From a bacterium (lineage in GTDB: Bacteria; Chloroflexota; Anaerolineae; Caldilineales; Caldilineaceae), in NCBI GenBank assembly GCA_016124945.1, contig WGMT01000081.1, positions 1 through 56,928 on the forward strand: DNA of 56,928 nucleotides, in the 5' to 3' direction. The first letter of the stretch is position 1, and every line of letters starts with the position of its first letter. Shown one piece after another: positions 25,968 to 32,866 of this stretch. The notes beneath the pieces were generated by a model. The model was not told where the DNA came from. It saw nothing but the letters and a program-made list of their open reading frames with translations, and did no database searches. The position numbers and the translations under genes are program-made.

Positions 25968-27126
25968 CGCCCGCACCGCCACCGCCCACTTCCCTGGCAT
26001 TGGGCGCTATGTGCGCAACCTGGCCACGGCGATGGCGCCTCAACTCACCGCTGGGGAACAGCTCGCCATCCTCTGGAATCAGGCGGACACAACCGCCTGG
26101 GATCCAACGCCACTCACCAACACCCAGGTGACGGCCGTCCCTGCGCGTGTCTCTCCCTTCTCAATCGCCCAACAGATCACAATTCCCCGACTGTTAAAAC
26201 AGCTAACTCGCCCCAATCCCCAATCCCCAGTCCCCAGTCCCCAATCCCCAATCTTCCACAGCACCTACTACCTCATGCCTTACCGGCCCGGTCTGCCCAC
26301 GTTGTTGACCGTCTACGACCTGATCGCCATGCGCCACCCCGAAACGGTTTCGCCACGGGCGCGACTGCTTTTTCGGCTGACGACACAATTGGCGCTTCGG
26401 GCGGCGGATCACGTTGTCACCATTTCTGATGCGACGCGACGGGATCTGCTGGCCCACTTCCCTGTGGACGCCGACCATGTCACCGCCATCCCCCTGGCCG
26501 CGGACCCACGCTTCACGCCGCAGACGCAAGACGCCGTTGTCGCCGTGCGCCGCAAATACAGTCTGCCCAGCCGCTTTATCTTCTACCTGGGCATCAACAA
26601 ACCCCACAAAAACCTTATCCGCCTCGTCGACGCCTACGCCCGCCTTACCCAGTCCCTAGTCCCCAGCCCCCAATCCCCAGTCCCCAATCTCGTCATCGCT
26701 GGCGCCTGGGACGAACGTTACCCCGAAGCCAGGGATCGTTCTGCTGCGCTCAACTTGGGCGAGCGTGTGCGCTTCCTCGGCCGTGTGGACGATGCCGATC
26801 TGCCCGCGCTCTACTCGGCATGTACGCTTTTCGTCTTTCCCAGCGTCTACGAAGGGTTTGGCCTGCCCGTCCTCGAAGCGATGGCGTGCGGTGCGCCGGT
26901 GGCCTGCGGCGATGCCTCCAGCCTGCCCGAAGCGGCAGGTGAAGCCGCGCTGCTCTTCGATCCACGCGACGAAGAAGCCATTGCCGATGCCCTGCGCCGC
27001 GCCCTCGAAGACGATTCCTTGCGCCGTACCCTGGCCGACCGCAGCTTACAGCAGGCGCGTTGCTTCTCCTGGCAACGTACCGCCGCCGAGACGTTGTCCT
27101 GTTACCGAGAGTTGGTGGGAAAATAG
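25948..27126 (+). CDS. Family 4 glycosyltransferase with two heptad-repeat insertions
   Basis: A 392-residue GT-B enzyme, paralogue of its upstream neighbour: FPGIGRYVRNLATAM near 15, TISDATRRDLL, YLGINKPHKNLIRL, and the donor block PSVYEGFGLPVLEAMACG with SSLPEAAGEAALLFDP. Two stretches are encoded by six heptads each of the CCCCA(A/G)T type: 26211-26252 (residues about 88-102, NPQSPVPSPQSP) and 26647-26688 (about 234-247, SLVPSPQSPVP). Each tract is 42 bp, so the frame is kept, and each lies between conserved strands, in loop positions. It is the last gene of the operon. Confidence 0.88.
   Translation: MTQYILDARTATAHFPGIGRYVRNLATAMAPQLTAGEQLAILWNQADTTAWDPTPLTNTQVTAVPARVSPFSIAQQITIPRLLKQLTRPNPQSPVPSPQSPIFHSTYYLMPYRPGLPTLLTVYDLIAMRHPETVSPRARLLFRLTTQLALRAADHVVTISDATRRDLLAHFPVDADHVTAIPLAADPRFTPQTQDAVVAVRRKYSLPSRFIFYLGINKPHKNLIRLVDAYARLTQSLVPSPQSPVPNLVIAGAWDERYPEARDRSAALNLGERVRFLGRVDDADLPALYSACTLFVFPSVYEGFGLPVLEAMACGAPVACGDASSLPEAAGEAALLFDPRDEEAIADALRRALEDDSLRRTLADRSLQQARCFSWQRTAAETLSCYRELVGK
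26211..26252. repeat. In-frame CCCCA(A/G)T x6 tract inside a glycosyltransferase gene
   Basis: Six uninterrupted heptads in the order CCCCAAT, CCCCAAT, CCCCAGT, CCCCAGT, CCCCAAT, CCCCAAT, with no mismatch to the CCCCA(A/G)T consensus. Translated as a Pro/Ser/Gln-rich loop. Confidence 0.95.
26647..26688. repeat. Second in-frame heptad tract in the same gene
   Basis: Six heptads in the same orientation and phase (ACCCAGT, CCCTAGT, CCCCAGC, CCCCAAT, CCCCAGT, CCCCAAT). The first three are degenerate, so this tract looks older than the one at 26211. Confidence 0.9.
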
Positions 27127-27153
27127 GTGATTGGGAGAACTGAACCTTTGTGC

Positions 27154-27167
27154 TACAATGCCATCAT
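27154..27167 (+). promoter_or_regulatory. -10 box and shared operator-like motif of the first toxin-antitoxin pair
   Basis: TACAAT (27154-27159) runs into ATGCCATCAT (27158-27167), about 40 bp before the antitoxin ATG. The second PIN module has TATAAT followed by the identical ATGCCATCAT at 44185-44198. Such sharing suggests a common regulator site or recent common ancestry. Confidence 0.4.
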
Positions 27168-27206
27168 GTTTGAAAATGTGTTATCACTTAGGCTGGGAGC
27201 ACAAAG

Positions 27207-27458
27207 ATGATTCGCACCCAAATCCAGTTGACTGAGGAACAGTCGGAGCGGCTCAGAGAGATTGCAGAACAAGAAAATGTCTCAATGGCTGAACTTGTTC
27301 GTCGAGCAGTGGATCACTGGCTAACCGTTGCTTCGCCTATGTCAATTGCTGAACGAAAACGCCGATCCCTGGCGGTAATTGGCAAATATCATTCTGGGGT
27401 TTCTGATTTCGCCGTAAATCACGACACCTATCTAAATGAGGGCAGCGGCAAGTGGTGA
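27207..27458 (+). CDS. Ribbon-helix-helix antitoxin (VapB/CopG type)
   Basis: The 83-residue product has a CopG/Arc-like N-terminus: IRTQIQLTEEQSERLREIA gives the DNA-binding strand and first helix, and NVSMAELVRRAVDHWL the second helix. The C-terminal 35 residues would wrap the toxin. Its stop codon overlaps the start of the PIN-domain gene (GTGA). Family knowledge: such pairs autoregulate through the antitoxin, matching the operator-like motif upstream. Confidence 0.85.
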   Translation: MIRTQIQLTEEQSERLREIAEQENVSMAELVRRAVDHWLTVASPMSIAERKRRSLAVIGKYHSGVSDFAVNHDTYLNEGSGKW

Positions 27459-27865
27459 TCTTTGTTGATACTTCAGGTTTGTTGGCCTTGCTCGATCAAG
27501 ACGAACCACGCCACGAAATCTCATCGGCGGCCTGGATGCAGTGGATCGAAGCTGGTTTCCCGCTGTGGACGACCAGCTATGTGCTTCTTGAAACAACGGC
27601 GTTGCTCCAAAATCGCATTGGCATGGATGCCGTACAGAATCTACATCGCAACCTGATTCCATTGCTGAATGTGAAGTGGATTGATCCTGAACTACATGAC
27701 GCTGCACTTACCATCTTTTTGGCGATGAACCGTCGCCAGTTGAGTCTGGTCGACTGTGCGAGTTTCACAGCCATGCGGATGCTCAAGATAACGACTGCCT
27801 TCGCATTTGACGGACATTTTGAGGAACAAGGATTTGTCGTGATTCCAGAATCAGGACGTGGTTAG
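27455..27865 (+). CDS. PIN-domain toxin (VapC type)
   Basis: A predicted Mg-dependent ribonuclease of 136-137 residues. Visible acidic positions: VIFVDTSGLLALL (first Asp, residue 5 or so), the central Glu in LLETTALL, and LVDCASFTAM plus AFAFDGHFEEQGF at the C-terminus for the third and fourth. The start is GTG at 27455 (overlap GTGA) or at 27452; both give the same protein but for one residue. The preceding small gene is the antitoxin. RNA target unknown. Confidence 0.87.
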   Translation: MIFVDTSGLLALLDQDEPRHEISSAAWMQWIEAGFPLWTTSYVLLETTALLQNRIGMDAVQNLHRNLIPLLNVKWIDPELHDAALTIFLAMNRRQLSLVDCASFTAMRMLKITTAFAFDGHFEEQGFVVIPESGRG

Positions 27866-28738
27866 ATGCCCCTAAACCTGCCCTCTACCTTCGCCTTTAG
27901 CCAATCAAGCCTACAAGCGTACAGCGACTGTGCGCGGCGTTTCTGGCTGGCTTATGTACAGCGCCTGCCCTGGCCCGCCGTGGAAGCCGGCCCCGTCTAC
28001 GAGTACGAGGAACAGATGCGCCGCGGATCGGCCTTTCATCAGGTGGTACAGCGCGCGGAGACCGGCATTGATCCCAATCTGCTCGCTCTACGGCTGCAAG
28101 ATGCCGACCTGAGCCGCTGGTTCGACGCCTACCGCCGCCACCGTCCGGCCCGGCTACCCACCCAGCATGTCGAGGTGGAACGGATCCTCAGCGTCCCCTT
28201 CGGCAGTGAGGACGGCACCTACCGTCTCGCTGCACAGTACGATCTCATCGCCGCCGAAAAAGATGGACGCGTTGTCATTGTCGATTGGAAGACCAATCAA
28301 CGTCCTACACGTCGCTCCGCACTCGAACGACGCCTACAAACCCTTGTCTATCCATTTGTGTTGGTAGAAGCAGGGGACACGCTCCCCTGGGGACCGGTGA
28401 CGCCGGAACAGGTGGAGATGATCTACTGGTTCGCCGAAGCGCCCGACAGCCCCGAAATCTTTCGTTACAGTGCAGACCAACACGCTGCCAATCGCACACA
28501 ATTGCAGGCGCTTGTGCGCGAGATCCTGCACGGCGAAGACGAGGCCGACTTCCCACTTGTCCCCGACACCGAGCAGAACCGTCAACGGCACTGCGCCTAC
28601 TGCGTCTACCGCAGCCGCTGTGATCGGGGCGAGACAGCCGGTCCGCTTCTCCAGATTGAAGACATTGAGTTCTTTGCCGCCGATCTGGAACAAGCGCTTG
28701 AGTTCACCCTAGATGAAGTTGAAGAATTGGCGTTTTGA
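27866..28738 (+). CDS. PD-(D/E)XK nuclease with Cas4/AddB-like Fe-S cysteines
   Basis: A stand-alone nuclease of the RecB/Cas4 superfamily (290 residues). The N-terminus has SSLQAYSDCARRFWL with Cys22; GSAFHQVVQ gives the conserved His; IVDWKTNQ near 138 is the catalytic DWK; and the C-terminus ends CAYCVYRSRC (Cys242, 245, 251). One N-terminal plus three C-terminal cysteines is the 4Fe-4S arrangement of Cas4 and AddB nucleases. No cas genes or CRISPR array are nearby, so this is not a Cas4 of an adaptive system here. It follows the PIN toxin with no gap (stop then ATG), so it may be cotranscribed with the toxin-antitoxin pair. Confidence 0.83.
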   Translation: MPLNLPSTFAFSQSSLQAYSDCARRFWLAYVQRLPWPAVEAGPVYEYEEQMRRGSAFHQVVQRAETGIDPNLLALRLQDADLSRWFDAYRRHRPARLPTQHVEVERILSVPFGSEDGTYRLAAQYDLIAAEKDGRVVIVDWKTNQRPTRRSALERRLQTLVYPFVLVEAGDTLPWGPVTPEQVEMIYWFAEAPDSPEIFRYSADQHAANRTQLQALVREILHGEDEADFPLVPDTEQNRQRHCAYCVYRSRCDRGETAGPLLQIEDIEFFAADLEQALEFTLDEVEELAF

Positions 28739-28744
28739 TCCAAT

Positions 28745-28781
28745 CAAAAAACCTGCCGGGTTTTCTGCAACCCGGCAGGTT
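28745..28781 (-). terminator. Intrinsic terminator of the small membrane-protein gene
   Basis: AACCTGCCGGG (28750-28760) pairs perfectly with CCCGGCAGGTT (28771-28781). On the minus strand the stem is followed by TTTTTTG, giving a classical terminator 10 bp after the stop of the 66-residue gene. It also lies directly after the plus-strand nuclease gene, and could weakly serve both. Confidence 0.85.
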
Positions 28782-28790
28782 CAATCATCC

Positions 28791-28991
28791 TCATCGTGCT
28801 CGTTTTGCCTGCCGATGCGCCTGAATGGCCGACAGGATGTGAAAGATCCACCCCAGAAAGCCACCACTCCCGATCCACAACCCCGGCGTAACCAAAAACC
28901 AGAAGATCGCCCACAAAAAGCGACCATTGTAGACCTGACCCACGCCTGGCAAAATCAAGCTCAGCACGGCGGCTGTTCCTGAACGTTGCAT
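28791..28991 (-). CDS. Small TM2-like membrane protein
   Basis: A 66-residue protein with two predicted helices: LSLILPGVGQVYNGRFLWAI, where the pattern PGVGQ.YNG.....I is the mark of TM2/TM2-like domains, and WIGSGGFLGWIFHILSAI. It ends with a basic AHRQAKRAR tail. GAAAGGGAAC lies just before the ATG and a strong terminator follows the stop, so it is its own transcription unit. Function unknown for most members. Confidence 0.75.
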   Translation of the reverse strand: MQRSGTAAVLSLILPGVGQVYNGRFLWAIFWFLVTPGLWIGSGGFLGWIFHILSAIQAHRQAKRAR

Positions 28992-29112
28992 TTCTTGTTC
29001 CCTTTCAACTGCGTATATGTGTGAACGCCGGATTTAACGGCGCTGCAAGTGCAAATATCAACCTGCACCCTACACTACGCATCGGGGACATTTTTGTTGC
29101 ATCTGCCCTCAA

Positions 29113-29559
29113 TTACTCCTGATATGCCTCTGAAATCTCCTGCATACGGTTGCGGTTAACGCCCATATCGCTATGTCCTAATCGCGAGGCCGAGCGGAAG
29201 TGGATCAACTGCGCCTCCTGATCAAAGTAGAACTCCACATCGTCGACAAAGCGGAAGGTGCGCGAGCGCGCCTCAACGTGGACGTATCCCGGTTCGTCGG
29301 TGATGAGGGTGATGCGTTCCATCCCTTCCAGGATAGACAGAATACGCGCCTGCGCTTCGGCCACCTCACCTGTAAAGACAAGTGGATCTATGCTGTGTTC
29401 TGCATCCGTTGCGTATGTCGAAACGCAGTTCGGCGAGTCGGGGCAGGCGGCCAACTGACCATTGACGACACCCAGGTTATCGGGCCGTTCTCCCGAGCAA
29501 CCGGCCAGGCCAAACGTGAGGAAACACAACAGTACCGACCATGTCTTATTCAGTTTCAT
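29113..29559 (-). CDS. DUF1499 family lipoprotein
   Basis: A 148-residue exported protein. The signal peptide MKLNKTWSVLLCFLTFGLAG ends in a lipobox with Cys21 as the lipidated residue. The mature part starts with LAACPDSPNCVSTYATD, the DUF1499 hallmark, followed by IEPL-like SIDPLVF and VEFYFDQEAQLIHFRSASRLGHSDMGVNR, where RSASR.G.SD.G.NR is the most conserved family block. The ATG at 29559 has AAAGGG upstream and gives the signal peptide; the longer frame does not. Role of the family is unknown. Divergent from the YcxB-like gene across a palindrome. Confidence 0.85.
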   Translation of the reverse strand: MKLNKTWSVLLCFLTFGLAGCSGERPDNLGVVNGQLAACPDSPNCVSTYATDAEHSIDPLVFTGEVAEAQARILSILEGMERITLITDEPGYVHVEARSRTFRFVDDVEFYFDQEAQLIHFRSASRLGHSDMGVNRNRMQEISEAYQE

Positions 29560-29713
29560 GATAAACCCTTTCTGGTGGGGTGGTTGGGCAAACATTACAA
29601 AATCAACAAGATTGAACTTGTCGAAACGAAACTTCACCTCTATACTATTTGCCACTACACCCAATGTCTGTGAAAATTTTCTCATTCCTGGCCTGCGAGG
29701 ATTGAAATAGGGG

Positions 29714-29741
29714 ATATACTTACTATGGTTAGTAGGTATAT
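29714..29741. promoter_or_regulatory. Operator-like palindrome between divergent genes
   Basis: ATATACTTACTA (29714-29725) and TAGTAGGTATAT (29730-29741) are inverted copies with one mismatch around a 4-bp spacer. The site lies 45 bp upstream of the YcxB-like start and about 150 bp upstream of the DUF1499 lipoprotein. Size and symmetry fit a dimeric repressor site (GntR/TetR-like), but no regulator gene is adjacent. Confidence 0.5.
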
Positions 29742-29785
29742 GCGTTAGAATTACATGACGATACAGACAGAACTGGAGCTATTCT

Positions 29786-30307
29786 GTGGAATTTACCGTC
29801 GATCTGCGCCCCGAAGAGTATGGAAAGGCGATGCTCTGGCATCACTTCTCGGGCACCTTGGGGAAGCGCATCAATGACTTTATCGGCTGGGGTATTCTGG
29901 TGCTGGCGCCGTTGACCATCGTACTCTTGCTGCTCCTGGCGCCGGACGCATTGAGCATCTGGTTCTGGCCGGTGGCAATTGTGGCGACGGCCTATGCCAT
30001 CTACAGCACGATCTTCATGCGCGTTCAGATCCGCAGGCAGGCGGCGACGATCCTGGCAGATCATCCGCTCTTGCAGCAGACGATCTATCAGGTCCACGAA
30101 AAAGGTGTGAAACTGCTGGCAGCAGGCAGTGCTGAAAAAGAAGAAAAGCTCTTTTTGCCGTGGAAAGAGATTGCGCAGGTGCGGGAAATTGGTGAACTCT
30201 ATCTGCTCTTCGTCTCTGAAGAGATGCTGCTGATTGTGCCCAAGCGGACATTGCCCGACGAAGAACGTTTTCGCGGCATCTTACAAACGGCGGAAAAATT
30301 GGCTTGA
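29786..30307 (+). CDS. YcxB-like membrane protein
   Basis: A 173-residue protein with two helices (about 35-57 and 60-80) and a cytoplasmic PH-like C-terminal domain: LPWKEIAQVREIGELYLLFVSEEMLLIVPKR matches the YcxB_C pattern (W..I..V.E....Y.LF......IP.R). The start is GTG at 29786 with TGGAG upstream. Proteins of this family have no assigned biochemical role. Followed 108 bp later by the ABC importer cluster. Confidence 0.75.
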   Translation: MEFTVDLRPEEYGKAMLWHHFSGTLGKRINDFIGWGILVLAPLTIVLLLLLAPDALSIWFWPVAIVATAYAIYSTIFMRVQIRRQAATILADHPLLQQTIYQVHEKGVKLLAAGSAEKEEKLFLPWKEIAQVREIGELYLLFVSEEMLLIVPKRTLPDEERFRGILQTAEKLA

Positions 30308-30401
30308 AGTAAGCGTGCAAACCGTGGAAATGGCCGAGCACTTTATTGCAAAGAAGACAGCCAATTCCCTTTCCCTATAGATTATTTTGAAGAACCCATC
30401 T

Positions 30402-30408
30402 AGGAGGT
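30402..30408 (+). promoter_or_regulatory. Perfect ribosome binding site AGGAGGT
   Basis: AGGAGGT ends 7 nt before the GTG at 30416 and fixes that GTG as the start of the solute-binding protein. It is the strongest Shine-Dalgarno site seen in the window, consistent with high expression of a binding protein. Confidence 0.8.
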
Positions 30409-30415
30409 CGTACAA

Positions 30416-31525
30416 GTGCGTAAGTCAATTGCGTTCGTAATGCTTATGCTGACGATGATGATCGTCACCGCCTGTGCACCGGCTGTGCCTGCTACCACGC
30501 CTGCTCCTGAGCCTGCCGTCACCGATGTGGCTGCGCCTGACGCTACTGTTCCGGCAGAAGAAGAAGCCACCGAGGCCGAATCAGTCGGTGATCTCACCGT
30601 GGTGCGTGTCGGCTACATACCGGTGACGATCTACGCGCCGCTCTATGTGGCCGATGCCAAGGGCTACTTCGCCGAAGAGGGCATCGACGTGGAACTGATG
30701 CCGGTGCAGGGCGGCAGCGACAATGTGGTGCAACTGGGCGCGGGGAACTTTGATGTGGCCGGCGGCGGCATCAGCGCTGGCATGTGGAACGCCGCCGATC
30801 GCGGCATTGAATTCGAGATTGCGCTGCCGTTACACGCCGAGCGCCCACCACTGACCACGCCGTTGGTGGTGAGCAAGAGCCGTTTTGACGCTGGTGAGAT
30901 CACGTCAGTAGCTGATTTGGCAGGCAAGAAGGTGGCTGTCAACGCGACCGGGGCTGCCACAGAATATTGGCTGCAAAAGGCGCTAGAACAGGGCGGCCTC
31001 TCCCTTGACGATGTCGAACTAACCTCCGTGGGCTTCCGTGAAGTGGCGGCGGCGCTGGAAAACGGTTCCCTCGACGCCGGTATGTTGGGCGAACCGCTCA
31101 CCACCCTGGCCGAGGATCAGGGGCTCATCCACCGCCTCACCGACGACTTCTTGAGCGACTTCACGGTGACGGTGATCTACTACAACACCGAGTGGGCCAC
31201 CGCCAACCCCGAACTGGCCGACGGCTTCGCCAAAGCTTTCCTGCGCGGCGCCCGTGACCTGGTGGGCGACGCCTGGTACGATGAAGAAAACCTGGCCATC
31301 ATCGAAGCGTACACCGGCGTCCCCGCGGACGTGGTGGGCCGCGCCAGCCGCTCGTATCACAATCCCAACGGCGTTGTCCCTGCCGACGATCTGATGATGC
31401 TGCAACAGTTCTTCCTGGATCGCGGCACACTCAACTACAGCGAACTGATCGACGTCGAACAGTACATCAACTCGTCCTATGCAGAGAGGGCGGTTGAGGC
31501 GCTTGGCGGAGCGGTTGAAGAATAA
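30416..31525 (+). CDS. ABC transporter solute-binding lipoprotein, NMT1/SsuA type
   Basis: The extracytoplasmic receptor of an ABC importer. It starts at GTG with a lipoprotein signal whose lipobox is TACAP (Cys near 20), then a Pro/Ala/Glu-rich linker to about residue 60. The binding-protein fold begins VRVGYIPVTIYAPLYVADAKGYF; FAEEGIDVELMP and DLAGKKVAVNATGAATEYWL are typical of the THI5/NMT1/SsuA/TauA class, which binds HMP, sulfonates, nitrate and aromatic compounds. The downstream ATPase and permease complete the importer. The stop lies in the repeat that follows. Ligand not assignable; the prenyltransferase fused to the permease hints at an aromatic prenyl acceptor. Confidence 0.85.
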   Translation: MRKSIAFVMLMLTMMIVTACAPAVPATTPAPEPAVTDVAAPDATVPAEEEATEAESVGDLTVVRVGYIPVTIYAPLYVADAKGYFAEEGIDVELMPVQGGSDNVVQLGAGNFDVAGGGISAGMWNAADRGIEFEIALPLHAERPPLTTPLVVSKSRFDAGEITSVADLAGKKVAVNATGAATEYWLQKALEQGGLSLDDVELTSVGFREVAAALENGSLDAGMLGEPLTTLAEDQGLIHRLTDDFLSDFTVTVIYYNTEWATANPELADGFAKAFLRGARDLVGDAWYDEENLAIIEAYTGVPADVVGRASRSYHNPNGVVPADDLMMLQQFFLDRGTLNYSELIDVEQYINSSYAERAVEALGGAVEE

Positions 31526-31708
31526 AGAATGATGAATAATGATTGGGTAGAGAAGATCTCGTGTGATTGGGTTGGTTTCGTTTTATAGCCGGTGATTGGG
31601 TGATTAGGAGATTTCAGAAGGTCCACAAGACCAATCGCTCAATCGCTAACTCAACCAAAGATCAGCCCAATTCAACGAAATCATGCTCTACCCAATCATC
31701 ATTCTTTA
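31524..31708. repeat. Nested heptad-type inverted repeats in the ABC cluster
   Basis: Outer arms: 31524-31551 (AAAGAATGATGA...TTGGGTAGA) and 31687-31708 (its reverse complement lacking exactly seven bases, ATAATGA). Inner arms: GTGATTGGG-type units at 31562-31607 against CCAATCGCTCAATCGC at 31631 onward. The left outer arm starts at the TAA stop of the binding-protein gene, and the right arm ends 20 bp before the ATPase ATG. The whole 203-bp gap is this element. Confidence 0.85.
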
Positions 31709-31728
31709 ATCACTGCCGAAGGCAAACC

Positions 31729-32532
31729 ATGCCCATCATCCAAGCCTTAAACTTAACCAAAACCTTCCCCGGCCCGGTGGGGACAATTGCGGCGCTAGGT
31801 CCGTTGGACCTGTCTGTGGCAACCGGGGAATTTGTCTGCATCGTCGGGCCGAGCGGCTGCGGCAAGAGCACCTTTTTGCGGCTGGTGGCCGGTCTCGAAG
31901 AACCCACCGACGGCGATCTAATGCTGGCCGCGCCCACCAACAGTGAACGACCGTTCAACGCCATGGTCTTCCAGGGCGATTCCACCTTCCCTTGGATGAC
32001 GGTGCACGAGAATGTGGAGTATGGGCTGCGCATGCAAGGGGTACGCGAAAAACAGCGCTCTGCCACGGTGGCCAGTATACTGGGCGTGGTGGGGTTGACC
32101 GGCTTTGCCGAAGCCTATCCTTATCAACTTTCTGGGGGAATGCGGCAACGGGTGGCGCTGGCGCGTGCCTTTGCCAACGATCCCGACGTGCTGCTCATGG
32201 ACGAACCCTTCGGCGCGCTGGACGAGCAGAACCGCATTCTGCTTCAAGAAGAACTGCTGCGCATCTGGGAACGCCCAGCAGAGGGCAAACAGGGCAAGAC
32301 AGTGCTCTTCGTCACCCACTCCATTGACGAAGCGCTGGTGCTGGCGGATCGGGTGCTGATCATGTCCGCCGCGCCGGGGCGCATCGTAGACGAGATCCGC
32401 GTGCCGTTTGAACGCCCGCGCCGCGTCTACGAACTCAAGCGCAACCCACAATTCGGTGAATTGGGGTATCGGGTGTGGGAAAAGTTGCGCAATGAAGTGA
32501 ACCGGAGCAGAGGCGTAGTCCGTAGTCCGTAG
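31729..32532 (+). CDS. ABC transporter ATP-binding protein
   Basis: The 267-residue nucleotide-binding subunit of the SsuB/TauB/NrtD class. Walker A GPSGCGKST (about 41-49), Q-loop FQGDSTFPWMTV, signature LSGGMRQRVALARA, Walker B VLLMDEPFGALD and the switch His in VTHSIDEAL. The ATG at 31729 starts MPIIQALNLTKTF as in relatives; the longer frame would run through repeat DNA. The last residues, RGVVRSP, and the TAG are written by three GTAGTCC heptads (32515-32535), so the C-terminus has been altered by a repeat. Confidence 0.9.
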   Translation: MPIIQALNLTKTFPGPVGTIAALGPLDLSVATGEFVCIVGPSGCGKSTFLRLVAGLEEPTDGDLMLAAPTNSERPFNAMVFQGDSTFPWMTVHENVEYGLRMQGVREKQRSATVASILGVVGLTGFAEAYPYQLSGGMRQRVALARAFANDPDVLLMDEPFGALDEQNRILLQEELLRIWERPAEGKQGKTVLFVTHSIDEALVLADRVLIMSAAPGRIVDEIRVPFERPRRVYELKRNPQFGELGYRVWEKLRNEVNRSRGVVRSP

Positions 32533-32535
32533 TCC
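32515..32535. repeat. (GTAGTCC)3 heptad tract, left arm
   Basis: Three exact heptads that include the stop codon of the ABC ATPase (TAG at 32530-32532). Inverted partner tract at 32846-32866. Confidence 0.9.
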
Positions 32536-32596
32536 GTTGAGTGTGTTGAGCAGAGATTGGTGGGTTACCGCAATACGCGGGTCAGGAAAGATGAAC

Positions 32597-32843
32597 ATGC
32601 AAGATCAGGATAAAACCGAAAAGGTGGTGTTTGGAGATGAAGAACGGCCTTTTGCAGAGGAATACCACTTCGACTATGTGAAGGCCCGTCCGAATCGTTT
32701 CGCCGAATCGTTTCGCCGGTGCGTTCGCTGCGGAATATCTACTCGTGGCGCTTGATCCCGATGTCGCGGCTGTGTTCAAATGGCCGGAGCAAGTAAACCG
32801 TGCCCTACGCGCCCTGATTCAAACAACGCCGACACCATCCTAA
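32597..32843 (+). pseudogene. Frameshifted small antitoxin-like gene
   Basis: Reading from the ATG at 32597 (AGGA upstream) gives about 36 residues ending in FDYVKARPNRFAESF, after which the frame is lost. The other frame continues ALDPDVAAVFKWPEQVNRALRALI to a TAA at 32841. The pieces join perfectly if one copy of a 13-bp direct duplication CGAATCGTTTCGC (32691-32703 and 32704-32716) is removed, giving PNRFAGAFAAEYLLVALDPDV. The rebuilt protein of about 77 residues resembles the small family with FD(Y/F)SKA..NRFA and V.LDPDV...F...E.VN.ALR, often found beside toxin genes. The duplication is probably recent, since both halves are otherwise intact. Confidence 0.75.
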
Positions 32844-32845
32844 AC

Positions 32846-32866
32846 GGACTACGCACTACGCACTAT
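32846..32866. repeat. Inverted heptad tract, right arm
   Basis: GGACTAC-GCACTAC-GCACTAT, the reverse complement type of the GTAGTCC/GTAGTGC heptads. The ATG start of the permease-UbiA gene (32865) begins in the last heptad. With the tract at 32515 it encloses the broken small gene. Confidence 0.85.

Noticed and set aside
27866..28738. Cas4 of a CRISPR system
   Set aside because: The Fe-S nuclease pattern fits, but there is no cas1, cas2 or array in the window, so it is called only a Cas4/AddB-like nuclease.
31567..32532. Longer ABC ATPase starting at 31567
   Set aside because: The extra N-terminal residues are encoded by the repeat element; the ATG at 31729 gives the usual start.
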